Part shown: positions 9,819-23,100 of the stretch, in pieces | How the letters are laid out: the number at the start of each line of letters is the position of its first letter | How positions within the stretch are numbered: position 1 is the first letter of the stretch | Assembly: GCA_963691705.1 (NCBI GenBank) | Contig: OY829545.1 | Location: 15,513,569 to 15,577,568 of the forward strand | Length of the DNA: 64,000 nt | Direction of reading: 5' to 3' | From: Viola odorata | Taxonomy: Eukaryota > Streptophyta > Magnoliopsida > Malpighiales > Violaceae | The notes under the pieces: generated by a model | Databases searched by the model: none | What the model saw: only the letters and a program-made list of their open reading frames with translations | What the model was told of the DNA's origin: nothing | Program-made: the position numbers and the translations under genes

Positions 9819-12487
9819 ATGCCACCAACCCCAAATGGATCACTCCAGAAATCTCCACTACCAGAAGAAGCAGACGAATCCTTCTCCCCCACGCTGTCTT
9901 CCTCCATCAAATTCGGCACCCCTGACGCTCTCGAACACGTCCGCAATCTAACCGACGTTGGCGCCATGACGCGCCTCCTCCACGAGTGCATCGCATACCA
10001 ACGCGCTTTGGACCTCGACCTCGACAACCTGCTCTCTCAACGCGCCGATCTCGACAAACACCTCCTCCACCTCAACAAATCCGCTGACGTACTCGACATT
10101 GTCAAAGCCGATTCCGATCACATGCTCTCCAATGTCAAATCTACCGCCGACCTCGCCGACCAGGTCAGTGCCAAGGTACGTGAGCTTGACCTTGCGCAGT
10201 CGCGCGTTAATTCAACTCTCCTACGCATTGATGCGATAGTAGAGAGATCTAACTGCATCGAAGGTGTGAGGAGCGCTTTGGAGAATGAGGATTACGAAGC
10301 AGCGGCGAAGTGCGTGCAAACGTTCTTGCAAATAGATGCGAAATATAAGGATACTGGATCAGAGCAGAGAGAGCAGTTATTAGCGTCGAAGAAACAGTTA
10401 GAAGTTATTGTTAGGAAGCGATTAGCTGCCGCAGTTGATCAGCGTGATCATCCGTCGATTTTAAGATTTATCAGGCTTTATTCACCGTTGGGGTTAGAGG
10501 AAGAAGGATTGCAAGCATATGTGGCATATTTAAAGAAAGTGATTGCAATGAGGTCTAGGCTTGAGTTTGAACAATTAGTTGAACTGATGGAGCAAAGTTA
10601 TGATAGTAATAATAACCGGGTTAATTTTGTTGCCTGTTTGACAAATTTGTTCAAGGATATTGTTTTGGCTGTTGAGGAGAATGATGAGATTTTAAGGGGT
10701 TTATGTGGGGAGGATGGGGTTGTTTATGCAATTTGTGAGTTGCAAGATGAGTGTGATTCAAGGGGATCAATGATTTTGAAGAAATATATGGAGTACAGAA
10801 AGCTGGCATTGTTGTCGTCAGAGATCAATGCGCAAAATAAGCATGTGCTTGCGGTGGGAGCTCCAGAGGGTCCAGATCCTCGAGAGGTGGAGTTGTATTT
10901 GGAGGAGATATTATCATTGATGCAATTGGGTGAGGATTATACAGAGTTTATGATCTCAAAGATTAAAGGGTTGAGTTCGATTGATCCAGAGTTGTTGCCT
11001 CGAGCTACCAAGTCCTTTAGGAGTGGGAGTTTTAGTAAAGTGGTCCAGGAGGTCACAGGGTTTTACGTGATTTTGGAAGGGTTCTTCATGGTTGAGAATG
11101 TGAGGAAAGCTGTCAGGATTGATGAACATGTGCCTGACAGCCTCACTACATCTATGGTTGATGACGTGTTTTATGTTTTGCAGAGTTGCTTGAGAAGGGG
11201 AATATCCACTTCAAATATTAATTCTGTGATTGCAGTTTTGAGTGGTGCAAGTAGTTTGTTGAGTAATGAGTACCATGAAGCTTTGCAAGAGAAATTGAGA
11301 GAACCAAACCTTGGGGCAAAACTGTTTTCTGGTGGTGTTGGTGTGCAAAAGACTGGGGTGGAAATTGCCACTACATTGAACAATATGGATATGAGCTGTG
11401 AGTATGTCTTGAAACTGAAGCACGAGATTGAAGAGCAATGCTCTGAGGTGAGTCAAATTTGTTGTAGAAATTATGATTACTCTCTGGTTTATACCTTCGA
11501 TGTTAACTTATTTTTCTTCACATGAAAAGATAAAAGAGTGTGCTAGTGTGTTTGTTGTTTAGTGATACTGTACAAAAACTTCTATTTTAATTTTGCTGAA
11601 AAGTGTGAAACATTAAAAGCAAGCAATGTAGTGTCCAGTTGGGAATTGGTTTTGGTTTAAAATTTTCAACTTTGGAACTTACGTTTTGTCAAATGTTGAT
11701 GCTGTCAAGTTTTGAAATTGATCAACCGTCTGAACTTTTACATTTGTTTTATAAATGTGAGAACACAGCTGTTGGGGATTTAGGACGATTGGATAATTAC
11801 TGAATTGGTTGGGTAGTTAAATTCAACCTCTGATAATACTGCCATAATTTTATGCAGGTTTTCCCTGCACTGGGAGATAGAGAGAGAGTGAAATCCTGTT
11901 TGTCCGAGCTGTCTGACATGAGCAATGCTTTCAAGCAAACTCTCAATGCTGGCATGGAGCAGCTCGCAGCCACTGTGGCACCTAGAATCCGTCCCGTGCT
12001 GGACAGTGTAGCAACCGTCAGCTATGAGTTGTCTGAGGCAGAATATGCCGATAATGAGGTGAATGACCCATGGGTTCAGAGGCTTCTCCATGCCGTTCAG
12101 ACAAATGTATCATGGCTTCAGTCACTGATGACTGCCAATAACTATGATTCATTTGTTCACTTGGTCATTGATTTCCTTGTGAAGAGGCTTGAGGTGATTA
12201 TGATGCAGAAAAGGTTCAGTCAGCTTGGAGGCCTTCAGCTTGACAGAGATGTAAGGGCTCTGGTAAGCTATTTCTCTAGTATGACTCAGAGGACTGTTAG
12301 AGACAAGTTTGCCCGTCTCACTCAAATGGCAACCATCCTTAACTTAGAGAAAGTGTCTGAGATTCTAGATTTCTGGGGTGAGAATTCAGGACCAATGACC
12401 TGGAGGCTTACCCCTGCTGAGGTCAGGAGAGTGTTGAGCCTAAGGGTTGATTTCAAACCTGAAGCAATTGCTGCTCTGAAGTTGTAG
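9819..12487 (+). CDS. COG4: Conserved oligomeric Golgi complex subunit 4
   Basis: Two exons, 9819-11447 and 11858-12487, join in frame (543 + 209 codons) to give 752 aa, close to the ~738 aa I recall for Arabidopsis COG4 (At4g01395). COG4 is a lobe A subunit of the octameric COG tether, which captures retrograde vesicles at the Golgi and keeps glycosylation enzymes in place. A Pro/Ser-rich N-terminus (residues 1-35) precedes the conserved helical region (TDVGAMTRLLHECIAYQRAL and the LDLDLDNLLSQRADLDKHL heptads), and the C-terminal segment (RDKFARLTQMATILNLEKVS...WRLTPAEVRRVLSLRVDF) is the family hallmark. The intron has a gag|gtgagt donor and a tatgcag acceptor. The open frame that runs past 11447 to 11525 is intron read-through. 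Head-to-tail placement after the PPR gene matches Arabidopsis chromosome 4. Confidence 0.96.
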
Positions 12488-13624
12488 TCCTACCAATTTT
12501 GATCCATGATCTCCATTCATACTTATGTTTCCTCAGTTTGGTATGTTGCACTATGGCGATACCGAAGTGCCAATACAATCTTCCACCTTTACTGCCACAA
12601 GTCCTTACTGGTCTTGGTTGACTTCTGTTATTGCTGGTATTGTTTGCTATTCATAGATACAGTCACCCTTTTCCCCTTATCCAAACACCTCCTATTCTTT
12701 CAGCTTCACTTTCTCGATCAATACCATTTTAAACAAAATAGAAGTGAGAAACATGTAGATTACGAGGCAAATAGAGAACTTTTTTGTACAATGTTGGAAT
12801 AAAGTTATGGTATATTCTATTGATTGTTAGACGGTAGAGCATTCCTGCATTAGCCTTTCAAGTTTTCTTGCAAAGTCACTGATCATTCAATGTACTGTTT
12901 GTTGTAACATCATAGTAAGTGTTTCTTGTTGAATGCATGGATGAGTATGAGAAGCAACGGTATCTAACATTGGTTTGGATACTTGGTAGCTAGCTGGTAC
13001 TATTGTTTGAAAGTTGAAGTGTACTATTGAGCTTTTGATAATTTGATTTGTAAGTTTTTTAATTTTTGGTAAGAACTTGATTTGTAAGTTACATTGGAGT
13101 TATCAGTTTATTACCATGACACTACCACTAAATTGTCATAATCATTGAATTTGTGTTAATAACTGACCAGGAATACCTAACTTGCCAAATTTATTTTTCA
13201 GTGGTAAGAACTAAGCTAAGAGACTCGAATTGATTGCTGACTTGACAATTTGTTTTTGCTATTTTGTGGCAAGAAAATGCACAAAAGCAGCTGGCTTGTG
13301 TAATTGCACTGCACCCAGAGGAAAACAAGAAGTACAGAAACCAGACGGCATGTAGAAAAAATGAAAATGTAGATATCATTCTTTAATTTAAGTTTCAATC
13401 ACAAGCCAAACAAAGAATTAGATGGGAGAGAAGGCCAAAATTTCCAAACAGAGAAAACATTGAAACAACCTAAACAACATAACCTGCTTACAGAAGGACA
13501 GAGCATTACAGGGGAGGAGCACAAGTGACTAATAGAAATAACTAACACTGGGCAACATAGTAGGACTGCAGGAGGAGACTAAGAACCAGAACATTAGGAG
13601 TTATTAAGAATCCCAATTTGAGAT
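12488..13624. other. 3' UTR of COG4 and convergent spacer
   Basis: COG4 (+) and the PDH gene (-) converge here. The first few hundred bases after 12487 are probably COG4 3' UTR, with AATAAA near 12799; the open frame at 12506-12802 has no family resemblance. The minus-strand text from about 13600 down to about 13400 is probably the PDH 3' UTR. No further gene is seen. Confidence 0.45.
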
Positions 13625-15535
13625 CTAGAGTTGAGCAGTGCCTTCCGTAAACTTGGGGTCCTCACATCTGTACTTCCCGTCAGGTCCTATTCCAAACCCT
13701 TTGGGATCTGCAAAGACATTCTCAAGTAGCTGGCTGCGAGGTGGAACGGGGCTCTCTTCTGCAAACTCAACAGCCTCCTCAACAACTTCATCGATCTTCT
13801 TCTCGATTGCCTTCAACTCAGCTTCGCTAGCTAGGCTGTTCTCAATCAAGTACTTCTTGAAAGCTGTAATGGGATCTCTAGCAGCATAGTGAGCCTTCTC
13901 ATCTGCCAAAAAGGAACCAGAAAATTGAGGAACATCAGACGAGATAAACATTGATGAACTTGAGATAATGCACGATCTGTTAATATGCTTCAATTATAAT
14001 ATACTTAATAGGGCTACTACACAAAATAAGTCTTGGGCAACCTATAAATAAAAATTCCCAACAGTTCATTTATCAAATGTAAATCTAACAGAGATGCAAA
14101 TTAAGAAATCCATGTTGTAATAGGCGAAACAAGGGAAAGCAAACAAATTGTCGCATTTTCAGTGCAAGACAAGTGGTTACAATTCAGTCACATCATCTAA
14201 TGTCGAAAACAGCAAAACACTTAATATAATACCATCCAAAGTTGTGAAGCAACAAAAGCTAAACCGCTGACAAACCATTCAAGGACATTCAATTCCGCAA
14301 GTACAAAATTGCAACAATCAAATTTAGACAGCAAACAAATGCAGCATATGCCAAATTGTAAACGAGTAAATTTCACAATGAAGAGAAATACAATTGAATG
14401 CTCACCTGGATTACGGAGCTCATCGGGATCAGCCAATGAGTGTCCTCTGAACCTGTAAGTCTCACATTCCACCAGCGTTGGCCCTTCTCCTCTCCTAGCC
14501 CTTCCAATTGCCTCCTTAGCTACCTCCCTCACCTTCAAAACATCCATCCCATCAACATGAACTCCTGGCATCCCAAAAGCTGGCCCCTTCTTCCAAATCT
14601 CTGGATCAGAAGTTGCCCTAAAATGGTTCATCCCAATAGCCCACAAGTTGTTCTCCACGACAAAGATAATGGGCAATTTCCACAATGCAGCCATATTCAA
14701 GCACTCATAGAACTGCCCATTATTACAAGTCCCATCACCAAAGAATGCTAGGGTCACATGATCACAATCCGCCTCCTTCAAAACCTCTCTCCTGTACTTA
14801 GAAGTGAAAGCAGCTCCCGTCGCTATTGGAATCCCCTCCCCGATGAAAGCAAACCCACCAATCACATTGTGCTCTTTAGAGAACATGTGCATAGATCCAC
14901 CTTGGCCTCTACAACACCCAGTTTGCTTACCGAAAAGCTCGCTCATGACAGCTCGAGCAGAAACACCCTTGCTCAGAGCATGAACATGATCACGGTAAGT
15001 ACTAACTACACAATCCTCCTTCTTCAAAAGCTTAATGAACCCACTTGAGACAGCCTCTTGGCCATTGTAAAGATGAACAAATCCAAACATTTTTCCACGG
15101 TAGTACATCTGGGCACACATGTCCTCAAAAGACCTTCCTAAGATCATATCCTCATACACTTCTAACCCTTCTTGTTTCGTAACCAACTAAAACAAACAAA
15201 CAAACAAAACCCAGTAACCAAATAAATAAATCGCCTCATTTAAAGTAATTATAGAACTAAAATGAATGCAAAGGGAAACCAAAAGGAAAGGGGTGTACCA
15301 GGTTGGAGGATGTTTTGGTTTTCTTCTCCTTGATAACATCTGAGGAGACAGCAACGACACTGGATCGATGGAGGGTGTTGGGTAGATTCAATTTGGAAGC
15401 TGAATTGAAGCTGAATTTGCGAGTGGATCCAAAGAAGGAAGAGTTGGGATCAAAAAGGTTGTTCCTTTTGTCAAGGGATCTGGTTTGGAGAGGGACAGTG
15501 TTGATGGCGGTGGCAGAGAAAGTAGCAGATGCCAT
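13625..15535 (-). CDS. PDH-E1 ALPHA: Plastid pyruvate dehydrogenase E1 component, alpha subunit
   Basis: Three exons, 15535-15299, 15186-14406 and 13902-13625, give 431 aa; I recall 428 aa for Arabidopsis At1g01090. With the beta subunit it decarboxylates pyruvate using thiamine diphosphate in the plastid PDH complex, supplying acetyl-CoA for fatty acid synthesis. Residues 1-70 form a Ser/Thr/Asn-rich chloroplast transit peptide starting [20 protein letters not shown]. The body carries the E1-alpha core: [50 protein letters not shown], and the ThDP motif beginning [10 protein letters not shown] and closing in VVENN. The [15 protein letters not shown] loop is the conserved E1-alpha segment. 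Exon 2 ends in a split codon (CCAG|GT) that joins ATGAGAAG of exon 3 to read RNPDEKAHY. The second exon begins at a TTG codon, not at a start codon. It lies between COG4 and VPS8; in Arabidopsis its neighbours are At1g01080 and At1g01100. Confidence 0.97.
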
Positions 15536-16556
15536 TGTTGTTGGTGTTATTGTATGAGGGGTGAGGTGAGGAAAAAAAAAGTGGGGGTATAAGAGGAGAA
15601 GAAGGGGCGGAGCGAACGAGGAGGAAGGGTGTGGAAATAACCGCCTCTGATTTTTTATGAAAATGAGAGAGATGAAGGGCAGGCAACCAACTCTCAACTG
15701 CACAAAAGTGGAATTTAGTAACAGGGAAAGGAGAATGAAATTGGAGAATTTGGGGATTGAGATTTGAGAGAGAAGTGTGGTTTTCTTTCTTGTCTACAGT
15801 CTACTTATTATTAAGGCTCTGGCCTTGTAATTTCAGTTGAGGTTTCAGGTTTGTGACTCTTGTTCGTTGTTTGGAGTGGACAGTTGGCCATTTGCTGCCC
15901 TTCACCCCTTATTTATTTCTTGCAAATTTTATTTGGTGGAAGAGTGAACGATGTCGTTTGGTGTTTAAGGCCCATGATTGAAAGGAGATGATTTTTTTTA
16001 TATGGTTTTTTTTTCAGTTTTTAAACTCAAATTTGCAACCTGAATTAGAGTGAAAAATTAACTTATTAAGTGTGACCAAATTAGTTTATGTGGTTATAAG
16101 ATAATGATACATTGATACTCTCTCGTCTCACCGTATATAATATATTTTGGAATTTTTTTTTTTTTTCATAATACTATAAAATATTTTAATAAATTTAAAG
16201 AGTATTTATTTTCCTTTTCCATCTTACCTTTTATCCTTTGTTATCTCAACTAAAGGATAAAACTTATTAATTATCTTTTTAACTTCGTATTTTTTTTCTA
16301 AAGTTACTAGAAATCAGTTTTATTGGTTTTTCTATATGAAGACAAATTTATGACCTTTTTCCTATAAAAAATGGAGAATTTTCAACTTTCCAATATTGAT
16401 TGAAATTCAATAGTGTGTAACTGTGACGTTAGGAAGGTCCAACTCAATAGAGTCACGTGACAGTCCGGATGAGACTTCCAGCGCATGAAAAGCGGATTGA
16501 GATTTGGCCTGGATTTTATTAGTGTTATATATATTGTTCAAATTACAAACAAATAC
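15536..16556. other. Upstream region of PDH-E1 alpha and AT-rich spacer
   Basis: The ~250 bases above the PDH ATG at 15535 are GC-richer with CT-rich minus-strand text and probably hold the 5' leader and promoter. From about 16010 the DNA becomes AT-rich; a word like gatactctctcgtctcaccg near 16110 resembles the end of Stowaway-like MITEs, but no matching second end was found. No gene is seen. Confidence 0.4.
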
Positions 16557-16628
16557 GGGTCTATAGCTCAGTGGTAGAGCATTTGACTGCAGATCAAGAG
16601 GGTATCCGTTCGAACCTGGTTGGGTCCT
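16557..16628 (+). tRNA. tRNA-Cys(GCA), possibly degenerate
   Basis: The cloverleaf is readable: acceptor strand GGGTCTA pairing with TGGGTCC through several G-U pairs, D arm TAGCTCAGTGGTAGAGC, anticodon arm TTTGA-CTGCAGA-TCAAG with anticodon GCA, and a T loop TTCGAAC. The T stem ATCCG/CTGGT has one C-U mismatch and one G-U pair, so folding is weaker than in a canonical plant tRNA-Cys. A box (TAGCTCAGTGG) and B box (GTTCGAACCT) promoter words are inside the gene. A run of nine or more Ts from about 16630 gives a strong Pol III terminator. No intron. It may be active or a recent pseudogene. Confidence 0.8.
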
Positions 16629-16645
16629 ATTTTTTTTTCTTTTTA
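16629..16645 (+). terminator. Pol III poly-T terminator after tRNA-Cys
   Basis: A continuous T run begins two bases after the discriminator position of the tRNA, the expected place for RNA polymerase III termination. Confidence 0.6.
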
Positions 16646-17139
16646 ATATATGTTTCATTGTTTCTTTTCTAATCTGGTTGGTGGGTTTCATTGTAACTTA
16701 TACGAGTAGATCTTTCTTCTCAAGTAGTTTCTGAATTTATTTTCTGAGTAAATTTAGTTTTTATTTGAGAAAAGCTACAGCAGAGAACAGAGGGCATTAT
16801 TTTCCTACAATATGTTTTGAAAATTGCCCCCTTTGGAAGAGAGCATTTTTTGATCATCCTGAAACCAAATTAAGTTCCTCATCAGTACAGAGATGAAAAA
16901 AATTATAATTTCCTTGCAACATACTAAAATTCCCTTCTGCAGTTGCTTCCTATATACAAAATTTTTATGCACATAGTAAATATACAGGAAAATGTTACAT
17001 TTTACCCCTAAAAATGATTACAAGGGTAAGGGTAAAAAAAAAATCTGACAATGTTCTTTATAAACAGCCGAACGGAAGTTTCTTTCTACTCGATGTGGAG
17101 TTCCTATTCTTTGTTAGTCTGTACAAGATGGTTGTGTCA
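16646..17139. other. Spacer and probable 3' UTR of the VPS8 gene
   Basis: The right part (about 16900-17139) directly follows the VPS8 stop on the minus strand and probably contains its 3' UTR. The plus-strand open frame 17014-17196 is antisense to the VPS8 tail and has no family resemblance. Nothing else is seen. Confidence 0.4.
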
Positions 17140-20100
17140 TCATCGTTTGGTTGTCTTCTCCTTACCTACAACACAACAGTATCATCGAGTTCTTAAATGA
17201 GTAAGCATCGCAAAAATGTAGCAACTTCAAGTAAATGATCACGAATCTTACTAAATATGCTTGATTTCAACGGGAACCGAAGCGCCGATGCCTTTATTTT
17301 TAGCTCCCTGAGTTGCTTTTTACTTGGTTTCTCAATTTTTGTAATGCTACTTTCTCCTGTCAATAGATCGGATCCTTTCTTCACCTTTTCATGATAAACA
17401 GCTGGCGGTGCAAGCCTTAACTGAGGCATGGTTTCTATCTGAACCAGTCTTTGGTCTTTCTGAAGGTTAGACAAGATCTCAAACTGCAGAATGTAGGTTG
17501 AGTTTTTAATTAATCACTAATGTTTATGATGAAAAAGGAGAAATAATAAATAAGATGCTGGTTTACCCGTGATATTTGTTGAAGCCCATAGGTATTCTCA
17601 TAAAAGTCGTCATTTGGATGTAAGACGCTATTTCCAGGAGCACGCTGGGGTCTGTTCGGAGCTGTATTTAGTAAACCATTATCTGGAACAGCCGATCTAT
17701 TTCTAGCAGCCTGAGTATTCTTCTTAGGCATACAAACAGGGCATCCAGATAGGTGGACTTTACTTGATGATTCACCCTCCAGAACTTCACAATCAAGATG
17801 AGTAGCATGACCACAACTGAAAACACGGATACGGAAACTGGATTTTTTTGATAACGGACAGTTGCATATACAACATATAACTCCTCGGGGCGCATAGCCA
17901 TGAGATGCCCCCTTCTTAAGCAAGCTCATCGTATAGAACGTGTCGTCCTCGATCAATGATTTGGCAGTATTCTGAAAGAAAAAGACAGAATTTGAATCAG
18001 CACCGATATCGGTTTAGCTAATTAAGACAAGCAAGAAAAACAGAACTCATTCGTGACTTTTCATGACTTAAGGAAATAAAGTGCAACATGAGAAGCAAAT
18101 TCCTGTAACATTGATGCATAAAACACAAAAACTATTATGAATACCAGAATTCTTCTTTCAAAACCATATGTTCCGAGCATCCCCAAAATGGTGATCTTAA
18201 AATCACCAAATTCTTGGCTGCCATTATCAGAAAGGAGTTTTGACATGATAGTTGGGAGGCGAACATATCCTATCATTCCCTCAACAATATCTTTGATAAA
18301 GACGGAGAACAATTTCCTTAAGATATGAGCACCCTTGTGCGACCTGGAGATTTTCCACTTGATTACCAGCGCCTCATCATCCCCTTGTGAGCCTAAGGTT
18401 TCAGCAGCTAGCATACCGACATAATTCTTTCCTTTTAATGTGCTACGGTCAGAATAGGAATCCATCAAAGGCTCACAAAACCTACATTATGAATCAAAGG
18501 CTGTCAATGTTAGCAAGGCTAGTAGTGGTGCGGACTGTAATAGCATTACCATGCCTGCTATTAAAAAGTAAAATTCCACAGAGTTGCCAAGAACACATGT
18601 ATCCAATATACAAGGTTGTGCAAATTATGATCAATGATATTAACTTACGAGTCAAGTAATCGGAACCACAGAATTTCTGATTCATCAGGTTGCAAACGAG
18701 GCGTGTTCCGTTGGCACAATCCTATGCAAGCATGTAATACAGTGCGGATGTTTTCCACCTGTAAAATTGAATTGTAACATCCATAAAGTTTCCAAAAAAC
18801 CACATGCTAAGGAATTGCATATAAAAAGTAGCCATGTTAATCTACATACCTCCTCCATATTCAAAAGAGTACTAAATTGATCAATATTGGTGGAACCATT
18901 TAGGTTCTTTTTTGAAAGCACACTTTCCACAGCAGTTTCAAGCTCAGAAAAATTATCATCGAGACCAGACAGTGTAAGTAAAAGAGCACTTCCAACGTCA
19001 CCAACCCTTTCCAATAAAAAGGCAGCAGCATCAATTATCCCATGCTCCTGGCACAGGCGTAAACATTGTTCCACCCGATAGCTATCAAAAGTCTCTAAGA
19101 ACTTCAGAACGGAATTGCGCTCATATTGGCACAATAACTGCAGTAATAAAATGCAAAAACTAAGGTTCTTAAACATAGAGAGAATAATAAGGTGATAACA
19201 ACTTCATCACAACAAACACAATATGGGAGCACTAGGCAAGCTCAAGCAACACACGGAAAACAGAGCACAGCTGTATCATAACCCAAGATAAACAAACAAG
19301 AAAGACCTAGGACAAATCTAAATGAATACAATATTATTATAACTATGCCTAATCCTTTGGGCATATTTATTTTCTTTTCCTTTCTCGGGAGCAGTGAACA
19401 CCAAATGTGAGTAAAATAATGATACACTACAAAGACCATCGAAATTAGGTTGAACAAAACAACCTTTTGTCAGGTACTATTAGGAAGGTCTATGTGCTTA
19501 CCTCAAAATACAGTTCAACCATATCATCTGTCACATGCATAGGATTATTCCGCATAAGCTTAGGAAAAGCAGAAATTTTCTCAAAGTAAGCATCTCTCAC
19601 TCTTCTCCCATTAAAAGACTCAATATTATCATCTTTTCCTAAGTAAGAAAAGTCCAGCGTTCCAGATGAATGAACTTCAATTACTGTCTTCAAATATAGA
19701 AAAAGGCTTTTTGGATTGGCACGCAGTTTAGAAAGGATCTCTGGATCTTCAATATTAAAATGGTCAACTATCAACATGAATGCGCACTCTCTGCAAAAGA
19801 TCCATAAGATCAATAAGATCAATTACAGAAGTTTCTAACGAGAAGAAAAGCCAGCAGCAGTGTTAAACAACAAAAAACAAAACCATAAACTGAGAAAAAC
19901 AAAGTTTACCTGCTTAAGATGACCAGTTCTGGAATCCTGGCCAAGACAGCTGATCGAAAAGTATCCAATTCTTTTTCATTCAACTCCTCTAACATATTGT
20001 TGATGTAGGAGAAGGTATGAAGAGGCTCATCGATGTCTTTCATATAGCTGTCCATAGCAGCAAGATATTGATGTCTGATTGTATAAATTAGGCCACAAAC

Positions 20101-23100
20101 CTGAGATGCACATCAAAGCAAACAGCATGAAAAACCAAACACACAGGAAATGTAACAAAAAGAAAAATATTAAAGATACCTGATAAAAGTCAGCTTGCTC
20201 GCACAGTTGTAACACATGAGATGCCTTCCAATCGGACTCAGGCACAGCCTCTAGGAGGGCTAGCATCTGCTTCTCTCTCTCTTTTGAGATTTCAGTACTA
20301 TTTGTAGGAATATTGGGTGGAAAAGAAACTTCTGCCGTCAAGTACTCCAAAATCTGACTCAAAACATTCTGAGAAACACAAGCTTTTCTGCATGAAACAT
20401 AGTATGCAATGAATTCAAATAGATGTCCCACATCCTTCTTTGAAGGCCATGTTTCTCCTGAACCAATATCATCACTGCTACTGGATTCGCGTGCTTCGAA
20501 TATGTGCCTTTCAATAATTATAACGAGTGCATTTATGGTGTTCTGAACCAATAAGTTTGGGCTTTCATCCATTGCACCACTTTCTTGCATCACATCCATA
20601 TTTGAACTAGCACCAACATGTGAAGTAAGGTCATTCATGGGATTCTTGTCATCTACAAAAGCACATCTCAGGACATCTAGAGTAGCTTCAGTATCTAACA
20701 CTAAGAGATGATGCAGGTTAAGAAACATTGGCCTTGACGACAAATTTGCTGCTGCTTGAATATTTGAGGCATCAGATTTCTCAAGTAAAAATTGCACAAG
20801 TTCTGCCCTAAGAGATGGCAATCGTGTAGGAGGAAGAACCCCGTGTCCTGCAAACAGGATGCTTCAGTGTTTTCACCACTAAATAAAGCTCAGCAAACAA
20901 ATTAAGCACATAATTTATGAATTAACTGCTTAATAGTCACTTAGCCTGGTTTCTACGTAGGGCAACTATATAGTTTAAGGATACCAAACATATTACGTTT
21001 CGTAAAAAAATAGTGCAATATCCTCGTGCAACAGAAAAGCTTGAAATCTTAAAAACTTGTGAATTAAGGTTAATATAGTGGGGAAAAAAACTAAACCATT
21101 CATTTTGCAAAGTGATGAGAGCTACTCATTTAACTGAAGAGGCCGACAAAGAAGGAAATCAGATACAAATTGCAGGGCACCTTGATATGGATTGGATGTG
21201 TAACTATCCTAGTATTTATTAGAAGACAAGGTCATACTACATCTTAGTGAATACCATCAGAAAGGAACTAAGTCTGAGATTTTAATGAGGTAAGATGCCC
21301 TCCAAATAAATGCATACCTGGTGGAAAGGCGAGACCAGTAAAACAATACTTCAAATAAACAAGCATCCTGTACCTGTTATCAAGAATTTGCATTAGAAAG
21401 GTAAGCACTCAGATTCAGGAATTGTTAGTGCACAATATGTATACACACATCAAAGAATTTGCAAGCATCCTGTACCTGTTATCAAGAATTTGCATTAGAA
21501 AGGTAAGCACTCAGATTCAGGAATTGTTAGTGCACACTATGTATACACACATCAACCAACAGAAGTGTAATTTACTTTCTTAATCAAATTCAGTAAAACT
21601 AATGTTAATAAAGTTCTATTTGGGTGTTTCATAACAGTATTTTACTCCTTAAGGTTACATATCCTACGAAAAAACTAAAATTCTGAAACCAATATCAGAA
21701 AGACTTATTTTCTTAATCAAATTCTGGAAAGGGAAGTGTAATTTATTTTCTTAATCAAATTCAGTGAAAATAATGTTAATAAAGTTCTATTTGGGTTTTT
21801 GATTACAGTATTTTAGTTCTTATGCTTACATATCCTAAGCAAAAACTAAAATTCTGAAACCAATGTCAGAAAGACTTATCTGTAAGATGTCTCTTAATAA
21901 AACAAAGCACCTCAAAGCATTTAACTTTTTATCTATTAATACACAATTATGAATATCAAGGCCATGTACCCAAGGGGAGAAGCAGTCTCTTTCTCAGCAT
22001 TTCGCGAAACTATCAAAAGTTCCTCTAAAGGTGCTCTGAAGTCATCCAATCCTTTATTGAAAAGATACACAAGGGCACCATATAACCCATGTTCGCGGCA
22101 CAGTCTAACAACCTAAAAATACAAAAGATAGTGAAAACTTATCATTACTAGTGGAAAAACATAACACTAACATATGTTGAACAAGGAGACAATGAAGAAA
22201 AACCTGATTGAAGTCCAAGGAAGAAATGTCCATGTGAAGAACACATTGTTCTACTCTTAGCAGCCACCCTTTAGCACTATAGTGCTCAACCAGTGCTTGC
22301 ATAATCTTTAAGTGCAAAGGTGAACAATAAGAAGAAAAAGAGAACCCAATCAATGCATAATTTATCAACCAGTAACGTAACTTTACTGAAAACCAAGGTT
22401 AAACATCGAGCATTAAACCATACCTCAGGAGGTAGAGATCCCAACATATCCCTAAGTATATATGGCTCCAAAAGCTCCAAAAATGTATCTACAAGTACAA
22501 AAACAAACCAATGGTCAAAAGAGTTTTTATTGTCTCTCCAGATTATAGTCAATGTAAGTGGCATCAAGGTTAGGAATTAGAGATACAAAACAAAAGCAGA
22601 CACTGAGTGAAAAAACCACAACTTCCACAAACAACAATTATTCTACTCCTATTGCTCCAATATGGATGTCTCACTGCCAAGGAGCAGTAATTCAACTTGA
22701 ACCCATTTAGTTGCTCTTTTTCCTTTTCTGTTTTAGAAAGAGAGATTTTTATGGGTTTTTGGCTTACATTTCGATAAGGTACGAGAGAGTATTTACTTCA
22801 AATTCCCAACTAAAGCATTTCTTTTCCTGCAATCATAAACATTACCTCTATGCTGAACAGCCACAAATTTTGAGTAAACTTCATCAAAAAGGATGTCAGT
22901 CCGCTGTATATGGACGCAATATTCCACAGCAACACCACCAACACGTGTGAATTGTTCTTTTATTTCATTGTGCACAGAACTACTGTCACTCTTTGAGCCA
23001 TCTTGTTGTTCCACTTTCCCAATTTGGTTGCCAAAAGCCACCGAAATATAAGAAAATACTTCATCTACATATGACAAAAGCAACTCTGCCAAATAGGGCA

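Noticed and set aside
9788..10027. Minus-strand open frame opposite the COG4 start
   Set aside because: Antisense shadow of the GC-rich COG4 N-terminus.
11448..11525. Extension of COG4 exon 1 to an early stop
   Set aside because: It crosses a strong gtgagt donor; the conserved chain resumes at 11858 in phase.
14221..14405. PDH frame past RNPG
   Set aside because: Intron read-through; the conserved chain continues in the exon at 13902.
17193..17251. VPS8 ending in a tail finishing LRCLLI
   Set aside because: It ignores a canonical donor and the family-conserved KEK..KR ending recovered from the next exon.
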